Origin: Mytilisepta virgata
Taxonomy: Eukaryota; Mollusca; Bivalvia; Mytilida; Mytilidae
NCBI GenBank assembly: GCA_028015205.1
Contig: CM051517.1
Location: forward strand, 54,311,455-54,375,454
Direction of reading: 5' to 3'
DNA length: 64,000 nucleotides
Part shown: one piece after another, positions 23,795 through 34,992 of the stretch
Layout of the letters: each line of letters starts with the position of its first letter
Position numbering within the stretch: the first letter of the stretch is position 1
Program-made: the position numbers and the translations under genes
Notes under the pieces: generated by a model
Told to the model about the DNA's origin: nothing
The model's input: the letters and a program-made list of their open reading frames with translations, nothing else
The model's database searches: none

Positions 23795-24510
23795 TTTAGT
23801 TTCTGTGCTGTCTTGTTCTAGTTATGTATAGTTTATTATATACTAGTCAACAACCAAATATCTTGGTAATTCCTTAAAGAAAACTTAAGTATGAGGGCAA
23901 ACTGTGGTTTGCTACTTCATTTCTGGATCTAATGCGTCTCATTTTGAAATTTGGATAAAACTTGAAATGGTGGAAAATGGAAATTTCCAAAAGAGGGTTA
24001 AATTAAATTTGCGGAAAATCCAGAAGAAAATCGACACACATTTTGTAAAATTAAAATCCAGTGGCTGAAATCAGTAGAAAAAATTCAAATCTTTGGTTCA
24101 CTCAGACATTATGATTCACATAACGGGGTAAAAATACTGATTTTTTAATTTTTGGTTTGAAAATGTGTTTTTGGAAATCTCAAAAATTGGAATTTTTTAT
24201 TTCAAACTTTTTGCACAAAATCCATGATTTTGATGAGAAAACAATCTACTATGAAAATCAGACGTGTGGGTATATTTTTCTGCTTAGTACAGCTATTTGA
24301 AATTATGAATATATGAAAAATGCATTACCCTCTGTCGTTTCTTTTGTTCACTAGTACATGTATACGTTTTTTATTCTTTTAGTTATACATGTAGCCTTGT
24401 CGCGTGCGTTTGTTGTGTTCCATTCTCCTAACTTTTTCCTTGGACTACGAATTTGTGGACTTTTCCCATTGTTTTGTCGCTTCGGTATTCTTTTGCCGAT
24501 ATTTACGTAC
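23795..24510 (+). repeat. Dispersed repeat copy interrupted by about 480 bp of other DNA
   Basis: CTTTAGTTTCTGTGCTGTCTTG near 23800 and the block from GTACATGTATACG to CGGTATTCTTTTGCCGATAT near 24355-24500 match, in inverse orientation, adjoining parts of the repeat at 16255-16610. The DNA between is therefore probably an insertion. The same arrangement is present in unit 2 (about 32610-33310), so it predates the duplication. Confidence 0.5.
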
Positions 24511-25539
24511 AGTAGTTAAAAAACGATTTGTAAGTTACATCTATAAATATGTACTGTGTGAGTTTCTGAATCTATGAGTTCTTAAAAATTGTAGACATTG
24601 GAAGATTATTTTACACAGCAACAATATTTCTCTACCCTGTACTGTTGTTGCACATGATGAGGTATCTGTTCTGTTATCTTAAATCCACCATTAGGCCCAA
24701 GATCACAATTAATCAGTATCAACTCGTATAGTTCCCCATACTTTATAGTGTATTTTTCCATATAATTTTCCCCACTTTCTGTTTGCCCTTTTTTAAGTAT
24801 CTTAGTTAAAATATAAAACAGAAGGGTCAAATTACTTAATTTAAAACATTTTTTTTTAATCAGAAATATGTAAAAGTTGTAATTTGGTGACTGTCAAAAT
24901 TACCTAATTTCAGGATGCTAGGGGCTTTGTGAATGATAACTATACCCCTTAAAAGACATTTTGGGGGTTTTCTTGAATTTGCAACGGTAGAATTTTATAT
25001 AATTTTGATATATTTTCCAGTTATGTGTGTACATTGAACAAAAGGAAGATTATAACGTTTGAGCTGGTGCAATTTTTTTTTAATTTGACTTAATGCTTAT
25101 ATGAAAATGCACTATGAAATAATTGTGGTCTCGGGCCATTAGAATGGATTTCAGGGAATAAAGGACATTTTGTCAATAAAACTGGTAGTTCTGTTAAAAT
25201 ATCCCAATTCCTTTAGCAGACTTAATTAGTTTTTGTGTTTGAAAATTTTGTTACTAAAGTGATATTGATAGGTGAATAGAGAATACTGAATTGAAGCAAC
25301 AAAAAACATAGGTAATACTAAAAGTGTAAACATAATTTAAAAAGTTGCATTTTTAATATGATCTAAATAGTACCAATATCTGGGTCCTGTTTCATTACGA
25401 CGTTTTATCGTTTATTGAATGTTACGAATTACGTAACTTCCTTAGGTTTTTTGCCAGTGCAGATGATGTTTTGTGTATTCATATAAACTTTTGTTCACGG
25501 GTTCGGTAAACGTTTGTTTACATCTTTCGGATTTTTCTA

Positions 25540-25834
25540 AACATTCATTGCATCTTGTTGGTAAACAAACTGTATTGGCTTTAATGGTATGGTTTATAAA
25601 CCAGAGTGACAGGATAGATATGACGGGTGGGAGTATCCATAAAACGGGTTTTACTCCACCACTGTTTGATGTATGTACCAAGTAAGACCATCCTGACACT
25701 GTTGTGTTTATATTTCTAGCCCTTTTACGTTATTGTTTTGTCCGGGGTCCTGTCTGTTGGATAGCATCGTATGATTGGTATGTTATCTGTGCGGTTACCC
25801 CTTTTGTTGTTTATTACAATAGTACACATGTTAT
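25540..25834 (+). repeat. Dispersed repeat related to the minisatellite source, upstream of TLR 1
   Basis: It runs from the TGTATTGGCTTTAATGGTATGG area through CCACCACTGTTTGATGTATG to GATTGGTATGTTATCTGTGC and TTTTGTTGTTTATTA. It is collinear with 44730-45015. In duplication unit 2 (about 34215-34345) the right part (equivalent to 25680-25833) is deleted. Open frames across it (85, 70 and 101 codons) are repeat-derived. Confidence 0.65.
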
Positions 25835-26092
25835 ATTTAACAACATCGTAGTTCCAAAATTAAATGAATGGTCATATGTAAGACCATATGAAGAAATTTC
25901 GAATACAAATATTAAAATTATGGTCAAGTGTCGACTACGCCATCCCTACATACCGAATATTACAACTGACAGAAAATATTCGCCACAAGTATATATGACG
26001 ATTGTGTAGATAATTTACTATATTGTTCTTGTTACAGATTAATGAAATATTAAACGATTATTAAGTGTGACCTACGTCTTCCGTAGATAACA

Positions 26093-26120
26093 AATTACAG
26101 GAAACATTCGTCATAAGTAG
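26093..26120 (+). promoter_or_regulatory. Conserved upstream block of TLR 1
   Basis: AATTACAGGAAACATTCGTCAT resembles the block before TLR 3 (39395-39421), TLR 4 (60772-60799) and the fragment at 31735. Two weaker copies lie at about 25961-25992 and 26215-26245, so TLR 1 and TLR 2 have three in a row. It could be a promoter element or retained ancestral sequence. Confidence 0.4.
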
Positions 26121-26481
26121 ACACGTGAAAGTACTTTTCTAAAACCTTGTGCTAGTTAAAAATACATGAAATACAAAAACAATGGTTAAATTTTGACAAG
26201 TCATCCATATGTGACACATTATAGGCAACATTCGCCACAACTAAATGTGTGCAGATTTTTTTTTATCGTATATACATCTAATTCGATATCATAGAATGTT
26301 TATTACTTAACAAGTATTACATATACATTACTTTCAATATATTTCGAGAAATTTCATGATGGAAATTTAAGGAAATTAACAGAAAGAAAAAATTGTCAAA
26401 ATATTTAACAGTCATGGAAATGATACACTCCAGAGTTTAATTTGAACAATATTGATTAGAGTCTAAAGTTTATGCATAAAA

Positions 26482-28971
26482 ATGAATTATTTTGGAGTGT
26501 TAATATTAATGTATTATTTTCCTCGTTACTCGATGGCAAAACACTGCAAAATAACTAGGACAGGAACAGACATTTTGTCTGATTGCTCGTCAATGGGATT
26601 GACAAAAGTACCAAGAAATATACCAAAAAACACAACCATTTTGGATTTATCTGGAAACAATTTAATCCTGATCAGTAATTATTCGTTTTATTGGCTTGCT
26701 GATGTACAAACATTACGTTTACAGTCATCTAAAATAACATCATTTGAAGTGAATGCCTATTTCGGCCTACATTCACTTCAAGATCTGAACCTGAATTCAA
26801 ATTTCCTGGAAACGTCTGATGAGTCATTTCCAGCTGGATTATTTCGACAAGTACCAAATATACTTTCTTTAGATATTACCGAAAATCGATTTGAAACACA
26901 GAAAAAATATCCAGAAGAAACTCTAAAAGATCTGTACAAACTTCAAACTTTGAGTATGAATGGTATACGTGGAGCACACTTTGGAAAAGGATTCCGTTCA
27001 CTGACTAATCTTTCAAAATTAAATCTTTGTCCGTGTTCTATAGAGAAGCTATTGAATGAAACGTTTGTAAATTTTAGAGAATTACCAATCAGTAGACTTC
27101 TTATGAAATGTCATTTAAACAAGGTTGAATCAGGAGCTCTGCAGACGTTTCAATCAATGAAATATATAGAAATATCTGATAGTGTGGGTATGAAAATTTC
27201 TAAGCTTTTAATTATTCTAAGCAGTTTGAGGGACAAAAACCTCACAAGCATAATTTTTTCTAATAATTATAGAGCGACAATGGGAGCCGATATCCTCCGA
27301 GCATCTGAATTTTCATATCTGGGTGTTGTATGCGTTCGGGAGGTAAATCTCAAAAAGAACCAGATAAGTTTTATTGAAAAGGGTTCAATTTCTGAAATGA
27401 AACACAAAAACTGTATAGAAACACTAGATTTGTCTGAAAATAGGATACTCGGTGAACCGGCTGTTGCTTTAGAACTATTCCAACTGATTAGTCTAAAGAA
27501 TCTTTTCATTTATGGGCAACGTCCATCCGTAGTTACTCGCTCTATCGTAAAAGACAAACCGTTCATCAATCGTAGATTGTTCCAACGTATCCCTTCAGTG
27601 TCATTTATGTTTCGCCTACCACCGAAAATTGAGAGAATATATGCCAATAACATGGCAATAAGCAGCACTCCTTTACCTAGTGTTAATTTTACCTTTGCAC
27701 ACAACCTTGTTCTTCTAGATTTAAATTGGACACCTTTTAGCAGATGTGATGCTGTTTTTAATGGATTGAAAAATCTACAGAGTTTGAGTATGTCAGGGTT
27801 TAACTGTAGTATTCTAAATCCTAAGTTGATGTCGTCATTTACAAATATACGTAAATTAGAGAGCAAAAGTGCTTCCTTGGGGATAGGATTGCGAAGAGAT
27901 AAAAAAGGGGTGTTCCTAAAAGGTTTGGAGAATTTAGAGCACCTAGATCTTAGAGGAAACGGTTTTACGACATTGCATCCAGCTATGTTAAAATCACAAT
28001 ACAATTCTCTTTTATCTATTATTTTATCAAACAACGAGTTTGCATCTATGCCTTTCGATATTTCTAAATTTCGAAAACTTGAAATAATTGACCTACGAAA
28101 CAACAAAATAGTATATTTCAAAGAAGAAACCACGGAGAAGCTGGAAAAATTATTTGCCAGAATTAGTGGAAAATTAAATATTTTTCTTTTTGGAAATTCA
28201 TTAAGGTGCAACTGCCAGTCGGTTTATTTTATCAAATGGTTGTTTCAAACCAAAATTGTGTTAGACAGTGGCAGGAATTACTCATGTGAATACGTTGACG
28301 GAAGTACAAAAAGCACTGTTTATGCTTTCAGAAATATTGATCAGTTAACAAAAGAATGCGTTTCGAGATTTTGGTTAATATTATCCATCTTTATCATGTT
28401 TCTGTTAATAATAATTATTGTCGGTGCCAGCGTACTTTATAAATATAGAATAACCTTGCAGTATTGGTATCTCCATATCCGAAGAAAGTACCGAATGTAT
28501 TTAAAACTGGAAGATGACGAGACGGAATACAAATACAATGCCTTTGTAGCATATCATAATGACAATTACCAATGGGTGACTGGGCCTCTTGTAAATTATC
28601 TAGAAATTGAGAAAAAACTAAATCTTTGTTTGCATGATCGCGACTTTTTGTCGGGAAACCTGATAATAGATAATATTTTCGATGCCATTTCTCAAAGTAG
28701 GAAAGTAATATTAATCATAGACAAGAAGTTTCTGGAAAGTGAATGGTGTGGATATGAACTTGATATATCGAGAATGCGCATGTTCAGAGAAAACAAGGAA
28801 ATACTCATCGTTGTATTAATGGAAAAAATTCTTCCTGAAGAAATGCCAGAATCATTGTTAAAGATCTGGAATAAAATAACTTGTCTAGAAGCTGATGAAT
28901 CAGTCTTGTTGGTAGAACCAGATTTTGAGGGTTTATTTTGGAAGAGATTGTACGAATCAATCATAATATAG
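26482..28971 (+). CDS. Toll-like receptor 1 of the cluster, intact, 829 aa
   Basis: This is a single-exon coding sequence. Residues 1-19 form a signal peptide. An LRRNT-like segment has cysteines near 22 and 35 (KHCKITRTGTDILSDCSSMG). About 19 leucine-rich repeats follow, starting ILDLSGNNLILISNYSF. One LRRCT begins at C576 (RCNCQSVYFIKWLF), so this is a single-cysteine-cluster TLR. A membrane segment spans about 630-653 and a TIR domain about 683-829. TIR box 1 is YNAFVAY, box 2 is LCLHDRDFLSGN with Ser where most TLRs have Pro, and box 3 is FWKRLYESI. The family detects ligands at the cell or endosome membrane and signals through TIR adaptors. The start is the ATG shared with all paralogues (AAAAATGAATTA). 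It lies in duplication unit 1 and pairs with the gene at 34993. Confidence 0.97.
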   Translation: MNYFGVLILMYYFPRYSMAKHCKITRTGTDILSDCSSMGLTKVPRNIPKNTTILDLSGNNLILISNYSFYWLADVQTLRLQSSKITSFEVNAYFGLHSLQDLNLNSNFLETSDESFPAGLFRQVPNILSLDITENRFETQKKYPEETLKDLYKLQTLSMNGIRGAHFGKGFRSLTNLSKLNLCPCSIEKLLNETFVNFRELPISRLLMKCHLNKVESGALQTFQSMKYIEISDSVGMKISKLLIILSSLRDKNLTSIIFSNNYRATMGADILRASEFSYLGVVCVREVNLKKNQISFIEKGSISEMKHKNCIETLDLSENRILGEPAVALELFQLISLKNLFIYGQRPSVVTRSIVKDKPFINRRLFQRIPSVSFMFRLPPKIERIYANNMAISSTPLPSVNFTFAHNLVLLDLNWTPFSRCDAVFNGLKNLQSLSMSGFNCSILNPKLMSSFTNIRKLESKSASLGIGLRRDKKGVFLKGLENLEHLDLRGNGFTTLHPAMLKSQYNSLLSIILSNNEFASMPFDISKFRKLEIIDLRNNKIVYFKEETTEKLEKLFARISGKLNIFLFGNSLRCNCQSVYFIKWLFQTKIVLDSGRNYSCEYVDGSTKSTVYAFRNIDQLTKECVSRFWLILSIFIMFLLIIIIVGASVLYKYRITLQYWYLHIRRKYRMYLKLEDDETEYKYNAFVAYHNDNYQWVTGPLVNYLEIEKKLNLCLHDRDFLSGNLIIDNIFDAISQSRKVILIIDKKFLESEWCGYELDISRMRMFRENKEILIVVLMEKILPEEMPESLLKIWNKITCLEADESVLLVEPDFEGLFWKRLYESIII

Positions 28972-29857
28972 TTGGTTATAATGAACTGATAGATACTGAA
29001 GTAATTTTCTTGTGTTCTAAAAAAAATGTCATGTGTGCGTCATTAACAGGGAAAGGATTAGATTGTGCATGCCTGTTGAATTTGTTTATCAAATTAATCA
29101 TTATTTACTAGATTAGAAATATCTGGAAGACATTTCAATTTTTCATGATATAGTTGGTTATGTTGAACTGATAGATACTGAAATTATTATTGTGGTCCGG
29201 TTAAAAGGTTGTTTAACGGTATCCTATTGAAAAAGGAGTACTCATGAATTGATGTATTTTAAAAATAAACTAGGGTATTTTATATGGGAAGCCAGGAATA
29301 TATTTCCCTTTTTACAAATTCAAATAAATATAATGTGATTATTAGTTAAACAGGCGCATAACTCTTGGCGTGTTCTGCTATAGCTATGCATTTACTGTGT
29401 GTCGCACATACCTTGGCAACTGATTTCAAAATGAAAATACCGTTGAACCTTTTTGGAAAAACAATTTGCACATATTTAGCAACGTCACATTAATTTTGTT
29501 TTTCGTGACGTCATAATTTACGACAAAATTAACTAATTTCCCCTACAAGAAAAATATGCTCTTGTTTTTTTAGGTATTACTTATAGTATAGTTATACCTG
29601 GGTACCTTTTCAGTTTAAAAAAATGTTTGAGATATTCAAGATAAGACACATTGTAATAGATTTACTATTATAAATATTGTCAATACATCTTATGTTATTA
29701 AAATACATTTCAACGATTTTATATAAATCAAAATAAAACTTGTTTAATGTATCTGCATCCTCCTTTTTGTTTGGTTTTTTCCTGTCTCTACATGGAAAAT
29801 AGTTTATCATATACCAATGTTTTGTCTGCATTGGATCATTGGTGTTGTGTTGAAAGC

Positions 29858-30820
29858 TTGCTATTGTGTTAATTCAATTTTAATTAGTGGTATCAGATTT
29901 CTGGAAGACCACACTATAATGTTGTTGACAAAATAAAGAACACGACCATTTTTCTATTTTAAGCAGCGAGATTAATGTAGATTCTTTAATCTTTTATAGG
30001 CTCAAACATTTTTGTGCCGTAGTGCGCAATTTTCATTCAAAATCACGAACCTTTATTTCCTTTTAATATAATTCTTGAGTTTTTGGAGGACCGAGTAAGC
30101 TTCTTTCTTAACTAAACACGGTATGTTTATGTTGTCTAAATTTCATGGTCGATTTGTTACTGTCATTCGTGTGATATGTTCGATTCCTTTTGACAGAGCA
30201 AATAACTGTAAAAAAGACCATTTTAGTCAGTGTATAAGCCTTTTGCTTGAAATCGACACTCAAAAACAATTATGTTTGTCGTCATTATTTGGCTAAAAAT
30301 CTAGGCTAGATATCTTTAATTAGATGTCCTACCAGACTTCACAATTTACCAAATTTACCCTTTTGGAAATTCAAGGTGCCGTTGAACAAACATTAAATGC
30401 TTACTTCCCGAATGACCTATTATGATTCCTGCTTTTGGTTCGTTCCTACTTACACATTAAAGAACCTCTGTGATGAAGAATTTGAAAATACTCTGAAATG
30501 TCAATATCATATTGTAAAATTTACTTATAGACAATAGCTAGTAAGGTAATATTTACTTATAGACAATAGTTAGTAAGGTAATATTTACTTATAGACAATA
30601 CATGTAGTTAGTAAGGTAATCTATCGAGGTTTTCTATAAACAGGATTCACATGGGAATAGTTGTGGCCACCCTTTGCTAGTCAATTCGTGAGCTCGTCTC
30701 TAAATAAAATAAAATTTTAATTTCTTATGTTTGACCTATTCCAGTCTTTATGAAAGATAAGAACACGACTAGATGAGATTTAAAGACGAAATTTCATATT
30801 ATTTTCATTCAAATATATCT
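29858..30820. other. Spacer present only in duplication unit 1
   Basis: Unit 2 joins the two flanks directly (GAAAGCTTGCT to CATCTTGGTTTTAAGGG), so this DNA was either inserted here or deleted there. It includes a 32-bp unit repeated three times (ATTTACTTATAGACAATAG...) at 30519-30620. No coding sequence is seen. Confidence 0.7.
30519..30620. repeat. 32-bp tandem repeat, three copies
   Basis: Units start at 30519, 30551 and 30583; the third carries a 6-bp insertion. It is non-coding. Confidence 0.85.
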
Positions 30821-31510
30821 CTCATCTTGGTTTAAAGGGAATATTAGTAAATTTCATTTTTTGACATTTTGCAACGGTTGCTATCTTGAAACTTGCAAGT
30901 TGCCCCTTTAGACATTTGGCTTTATTTTCCAATTTGATTTGAAAACGCACATGCAGGTTCATATGTCAGGTGTCTTTATGTTGTGTCAATTCAAAAAGTT
31001 TTATAACGACATCCCGAATTTGCAGATTGTCATGTAATATCAGTTCCCAACTGAAATCAGATCTTTTCCATTTGCCGTAGATTTTTGTATTTATCACAGA
31101 AAATGACCTTTTACTTGACTTGAAATAAGCAACATGTGTTTTAGAAGAGACAGTAACTCGGTAACCGCTTACCCATTCAATCCAGCTGACTGTATCTCCG
31201 AGATTTTGGTGGAATTAATGTTGCTCATTCTGATTCATTATCTGTATGTGTTGTATTTTTGCTCGTTTATTTATGTATAATCGTTTAATGTGTATTATGA
31301 TGCACGTTTATTGTTTTCTGTGTTTTAAGTTATGTTTTATGTTTCTTTTTTGTTCCAATATATTAATTGTACATGTTCTATAGATTGCTCTCGTGGGAAT
31401 CCTATTTAAAAAAAACATTGAAATGATAAACAATAAGAGCAATGAACGGAAAATACCTTAAAGGTCAAATTGTATTAAGTATGGCTATATAATCTGTTGC
31501 GTCTGCAATG

Positions 31511-31537
31511 AATTACCGGAAACGTTCACCACAAGAA
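31511..31537 (+). promoter_or_regulatory. Conserved upstream block of the TLR fragment
   Basis: AATTACCGGAAACGTTCACC is identical to the block before TLR 3. That is expected, since the fragment and TLR 3 are duplicates here. It contains CCGGAAAC, which resembles ETS-type sites, but a match this short is weak evidence for function. Confidence 0.4.
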
Positions 31538-31734
31538 GATGAGCTTAAGTGATCAAATTACTACATATAATAAAATATTTAGAAGAAATGTGACTGTGAA
31601 AATTTTAAGACAGATACCTTAGGGATATGTTAAGAATATGTAAAAAAAGGATATCTAATGAAATGCATTTGTATTATCCTTTTTGAAAGGAAATTGAATA
31701 CCCTGCAGACCTTAATGTTTAGTCATATATAAAA

Positions 31735-32033
31735 ATGAATTACTTTGGTGTCATGATACATGTGATATTAATGTATTTATGTTTTAATAACTCGATATCA
31801 AAACACTGCAAAATAACTAGGACGGGAAGAGACATTTTAACTGATTGTTCGTCACTGGGATTAAGAAAAGTACCAAAAAATATATATCGAAAAATACAAC
31901 CATTTTGGATTTATCTGGGAACCATTTAATCCTAATCAGTAATCATTCGTTTCATTGGCTTGCTGAAGTACACACATTACGTTTACAGTCATCCAAAATA
32001 ACATCACTGGAAGTAAATGCTTTTTTCGGTCTG
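31735..32033 (+). pseudogene. TLR pseudogene 1: 5' fragment truncated at the duplication junction
   Basis: The first 100 codons match TLR 3 (signal peptide MNYFGVMIHVIL, then KHCKITRTGRDIL). A 2-bp insertion at about codon 48 (ATATATATCG against ATATATTG in TLR 3) shifts the frame and gives a stop after 64 residues. At 32033/32034 similarity to the TLR stops, and the sequence continues with the DNA that begins unit 1 at 23673. It is therefore a by-product of the tandem duplication. It lacks nearly all LRRs, the membrane segment and the TIR. Confidence 0.95.
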
Positions 32034-32126
32034 CAAGTTGACCTACAACAGTCTCGCATCCTGAATAATGCAGTATCCAAACTGCACACGTGGCAACGAA
32101 AAGATTGTATTTCGACAGGTCTATAA

Positions 32127-32566
32127 TATACATTTATTGACTTTGATATAGGTTAATACCTGGTTTTATCAACCCTGAAAAAATTATATCCACCGAGCCA
32201 ACGGCGAGTGTGGATATTATTTTTGAGGGTTGATAAAACCTGGTATTAACCTATACCAAAGTCGATGAATGTTTTATTATATGACTGTTTTTACTTTTAC
32301 TCTGCAAGTTTCTAATAAAAAAAGAATAACAGTAACAACTTATTTCAACAATTACAAGTTAACAGTAAAACTATCACATTTCTAAGTGAAAGAAATTCTA
32401 TTTTTAACGACTGGAAAGTGATAAATTTTTTCTATTTTTAGCTACTCAAAAGTCAAAACCTTAATATCACTCTATTTTTAACTACTTTGAAGTTAACATA
32501 TCCTTTGCATTATACTTTTTATGGTATCCTGGGCCAATCAAAATCAAGATAAATATTTGTCATATA
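32127..32566. mobile_element. Insertion with a large palindrome in duplication unit 2
   Basis: It is absent from the matching place in unit 1 (23763), so it inserted after the duplication. A hairpin of about 62-bp arms spans 32131-32271 around a 16-nt loop (CGAGCCAACGGCGAGT). A second inverted pair, TTTTATTATATGAC near 32272 and GTCATATAATAA near 32560, suggests a second nested element. The outer flanks are TATAA-like. Confidence 0.65.
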
Positions 32567-34603
32567 ATAACCCCTTTTATAACACCCTAATATATTTACT
32601 GTACTTAGTGATTTAGTTTCTGTCCTGTCTTGTTCTAGTTTTGTTAAGTTTATTATATACTAGTCAACAACCAAATATCTGTGTAATTCCTTAAAAAAAC
32701 TTAAGTATCAGGGCAACACTGGATCTAATGCGTCTCATTTTGAAATTTGGATAAAACTTGAAATGGTGGAAAATGGAAATTTCCAAAAGAGGGTTAAATT
32801 AAATTTGCGAAAAATCCAGAAGAAAATCGACACACATTTTGTAAAATGAAAATCCAGTGGCTGAAAACAGTAGAAAAAACTCAAATCTTTGGTTCACTCA
32901 GACATTATGATTCACATAACGGGGTAAAACTACTGATTTTTTAATTTTTGGTTTGAAAATGTGATTTTGGAAATCTCAAAAATTGGAATTTTATATTTCA
33001 AACTTTTTTGCACAAAACCCATGCTTTTGATGAGAAAACAATCTACTATGAAAATCAGACGTGTGGGTATATTTTTCTGCTTAGTACACTATTTGAAATT
33101 ATGAATATATGAAAAATGCATTACCCTCTATCGTTTCTTTTGTTCACTAGTACATGTATACGTTTTTTATTCTTTTAGTTATACATGTAGCATTGTCGCG
33201 TTTATTTGTTGTGTTCCATTCTCCTAACTTTTTCCTTGGACTTCGAATTTGTGGACTTTTCCCATTGTTTTGTCGCTTTGGTATTCTTTTGCCGATATTT
33301 ACGTACAGTAGTTAAAAAGCGATTTGTAAGTTACATCTATAAATATGTACTGTATGAGTTTCTGAATCCATGAGTTCTTAAAAATTGTAAACATTGGAAG
33401 ATTATTTTACACAGCAACAATATTTCTCTACCCTATATTGTTGTTGCATATGATGAGGTATCAGTTCTGTTATCTTAAATCCACCATTAGGCCCAAGATC
33501 ACAATTAATCAGCATCAACTCGTATAGTTCCCCATATTTTATAGTTTATTTTTCCATATAATTTTCCCCACTTTCTGTTTGCCCTTTTTTAAGTATCTTA
33601 ATTAAAATATAAAACAGAAGGGTCAAATTACTTAATTTAAAACAGTTTTTTTAATGAGAAATATGTAAAAGTTGTAATTTGGTGACTGTCAAAATTACCT
33701 AATTTCAGGATGCTAGGGGCTTTGTGAATGATAACTATACCCCTTAAAAGACATTTTGGGGTTTTTCTTGAAAATGCACTATGAAATAATTGTGGTCTCG
33801 GGCCATTAGAATGGATTTCAGGGAATAAAGGACATTTTGTCAATAAAACTGATAGTTCTGTTAAAATATCCCAATTCCTTTAGCAGACTTAATTAGTTTT
33901 TGTGTTTGAAAATTTTGTTACTAAAGTGATATTGATAGGTGAATAGAGAATACTGGATCGAAGCAACAAAAAACATAGGTAATACTAAAAGTGTAAACAT
34001 AATTTAAAAAGTTGCATTTTTAATATGATCTAAATAGTACCAATATCTGGGTCCTGTTTCATTACGACGTTTTATCGTTTAATGAATGTTACGAATTACG
34101 TAACTTCCTTAGGTTTTTTGCCAGTGCAGATGATGTTTTGTGTATTCATATAAACTTTTGTTCACGGGTTCGGTAAACGTTTGTTTACATCTTTCGGATT
34201 TTTATAAACATTCATTGCATCTTGTTGGTAAACAAACTGTATTGGCTTTAATGGTATGGTTTATAAACCAGAGTGACAGGATAGATATGACGGGTGGGAG
34301 TATCCATAAAACGGGTTTTACTCCACCACTGTTTGATGTATGTATATTTAACAACATCGTAGTTCCAAAATTAAATGAATGGTCATATGTAAGACCATAT
34401 GAAGAAATTTCGAATACAAATATTAAAATTATGGTCAAGTGTCGACTACGCCATCCCTACATACCGAATATTACAACTGACAGAAAATATTCGCCACAAG
34501 TATATATGACGATTGTGTAGATAATTTACTATATTGTTCTTGTTACAGATTAATGAAATATTAAACGATTATTAAGTGTGACCTACGTCTTCCGTAGATA
34601 ACA

Positions 34604-34631
34604 AATTACAGGAAACATTCGTCATAAGTAG
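34604..34631 (+). promoter_or_regulatory. Conserved upstream block of TLR 2
   Basis: It is identical to the block before TLR 1 because it lies in the duplicated unit, so it adds no independent support. Confidence 0.35.
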
Positions 34632-34992
34632 ACACGTGAAAGTACTTTTCTAAAACCTTGTGCTAGTTAAAAATACATGAAATACAAAAACAATGGTTAA
34701 ATTTTGACAAGTCATCCATATGTGACACATTATAGGCAACATTCGCCACAACTAAATGTGTGCAGATTTTTTTTTATCGTATATACATCTAATTCGATAT
34801 CATAGAATGTTTATTACTTAACAAGTATTACATATACATTACTTTCAATATATTTCGAGAAATTTCATGATGGAAATTTAAGGAAATTAACAGAAAGAAA
34901 AAATTGTCAAAATATTTAACAGTCATGGAAATGATACACTCCAGAGTTTAATTTGAACAATATTGATTAGAGTCTAAAGTTTATGCATAAAA

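Larger units (their letters stand above)
23673..32033 (+). repeat. Tandem segmental duplication, unit 1 (contains TLR 1 and the TLR fragment)
   Basis: The sequence from AAGTTGACCTACAACAGTCTC onward is repeated in direct orientation from 32034. Collinear matches include the upstream repeats, the complete TLR gene, its 3' flank and the spacer to the next TLR. Unit 1 alone has about 955 bp at 29865-30820 (including a 32-bp triplicated repeat), about 137 bp near 24975-25110, and about 154 bp at 25680-25833. The right end lies inside a TLR reading frame. Confidence 0.9.

Noticed and set aside
24606..24830. 74-codon minus-strand frame upstream of TLR 1
   Set aside because: In unit 2 the same frame is interrupted by a stop (about 33545), and I see no recognisable domain.
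25442..26009. Small genes upstream of TLR 1 (85, 70 and 101 codons) and the fused version upstream of TLR 2 (126 codons)
   Set aside because: They lie largely in a dispersed repeat also found at 44.8 kb, and change frame by a deletion in unit 2 without any sign of constraint.
27510..28211. Long minus-strand open frame (233 codons) inside TLR 1, with equivalents in TLR 2, 3 and 4
   Set aside because: It is antisense to conserved LRR coding sequence and has no domain; it follows from the codon use of the sense strand.
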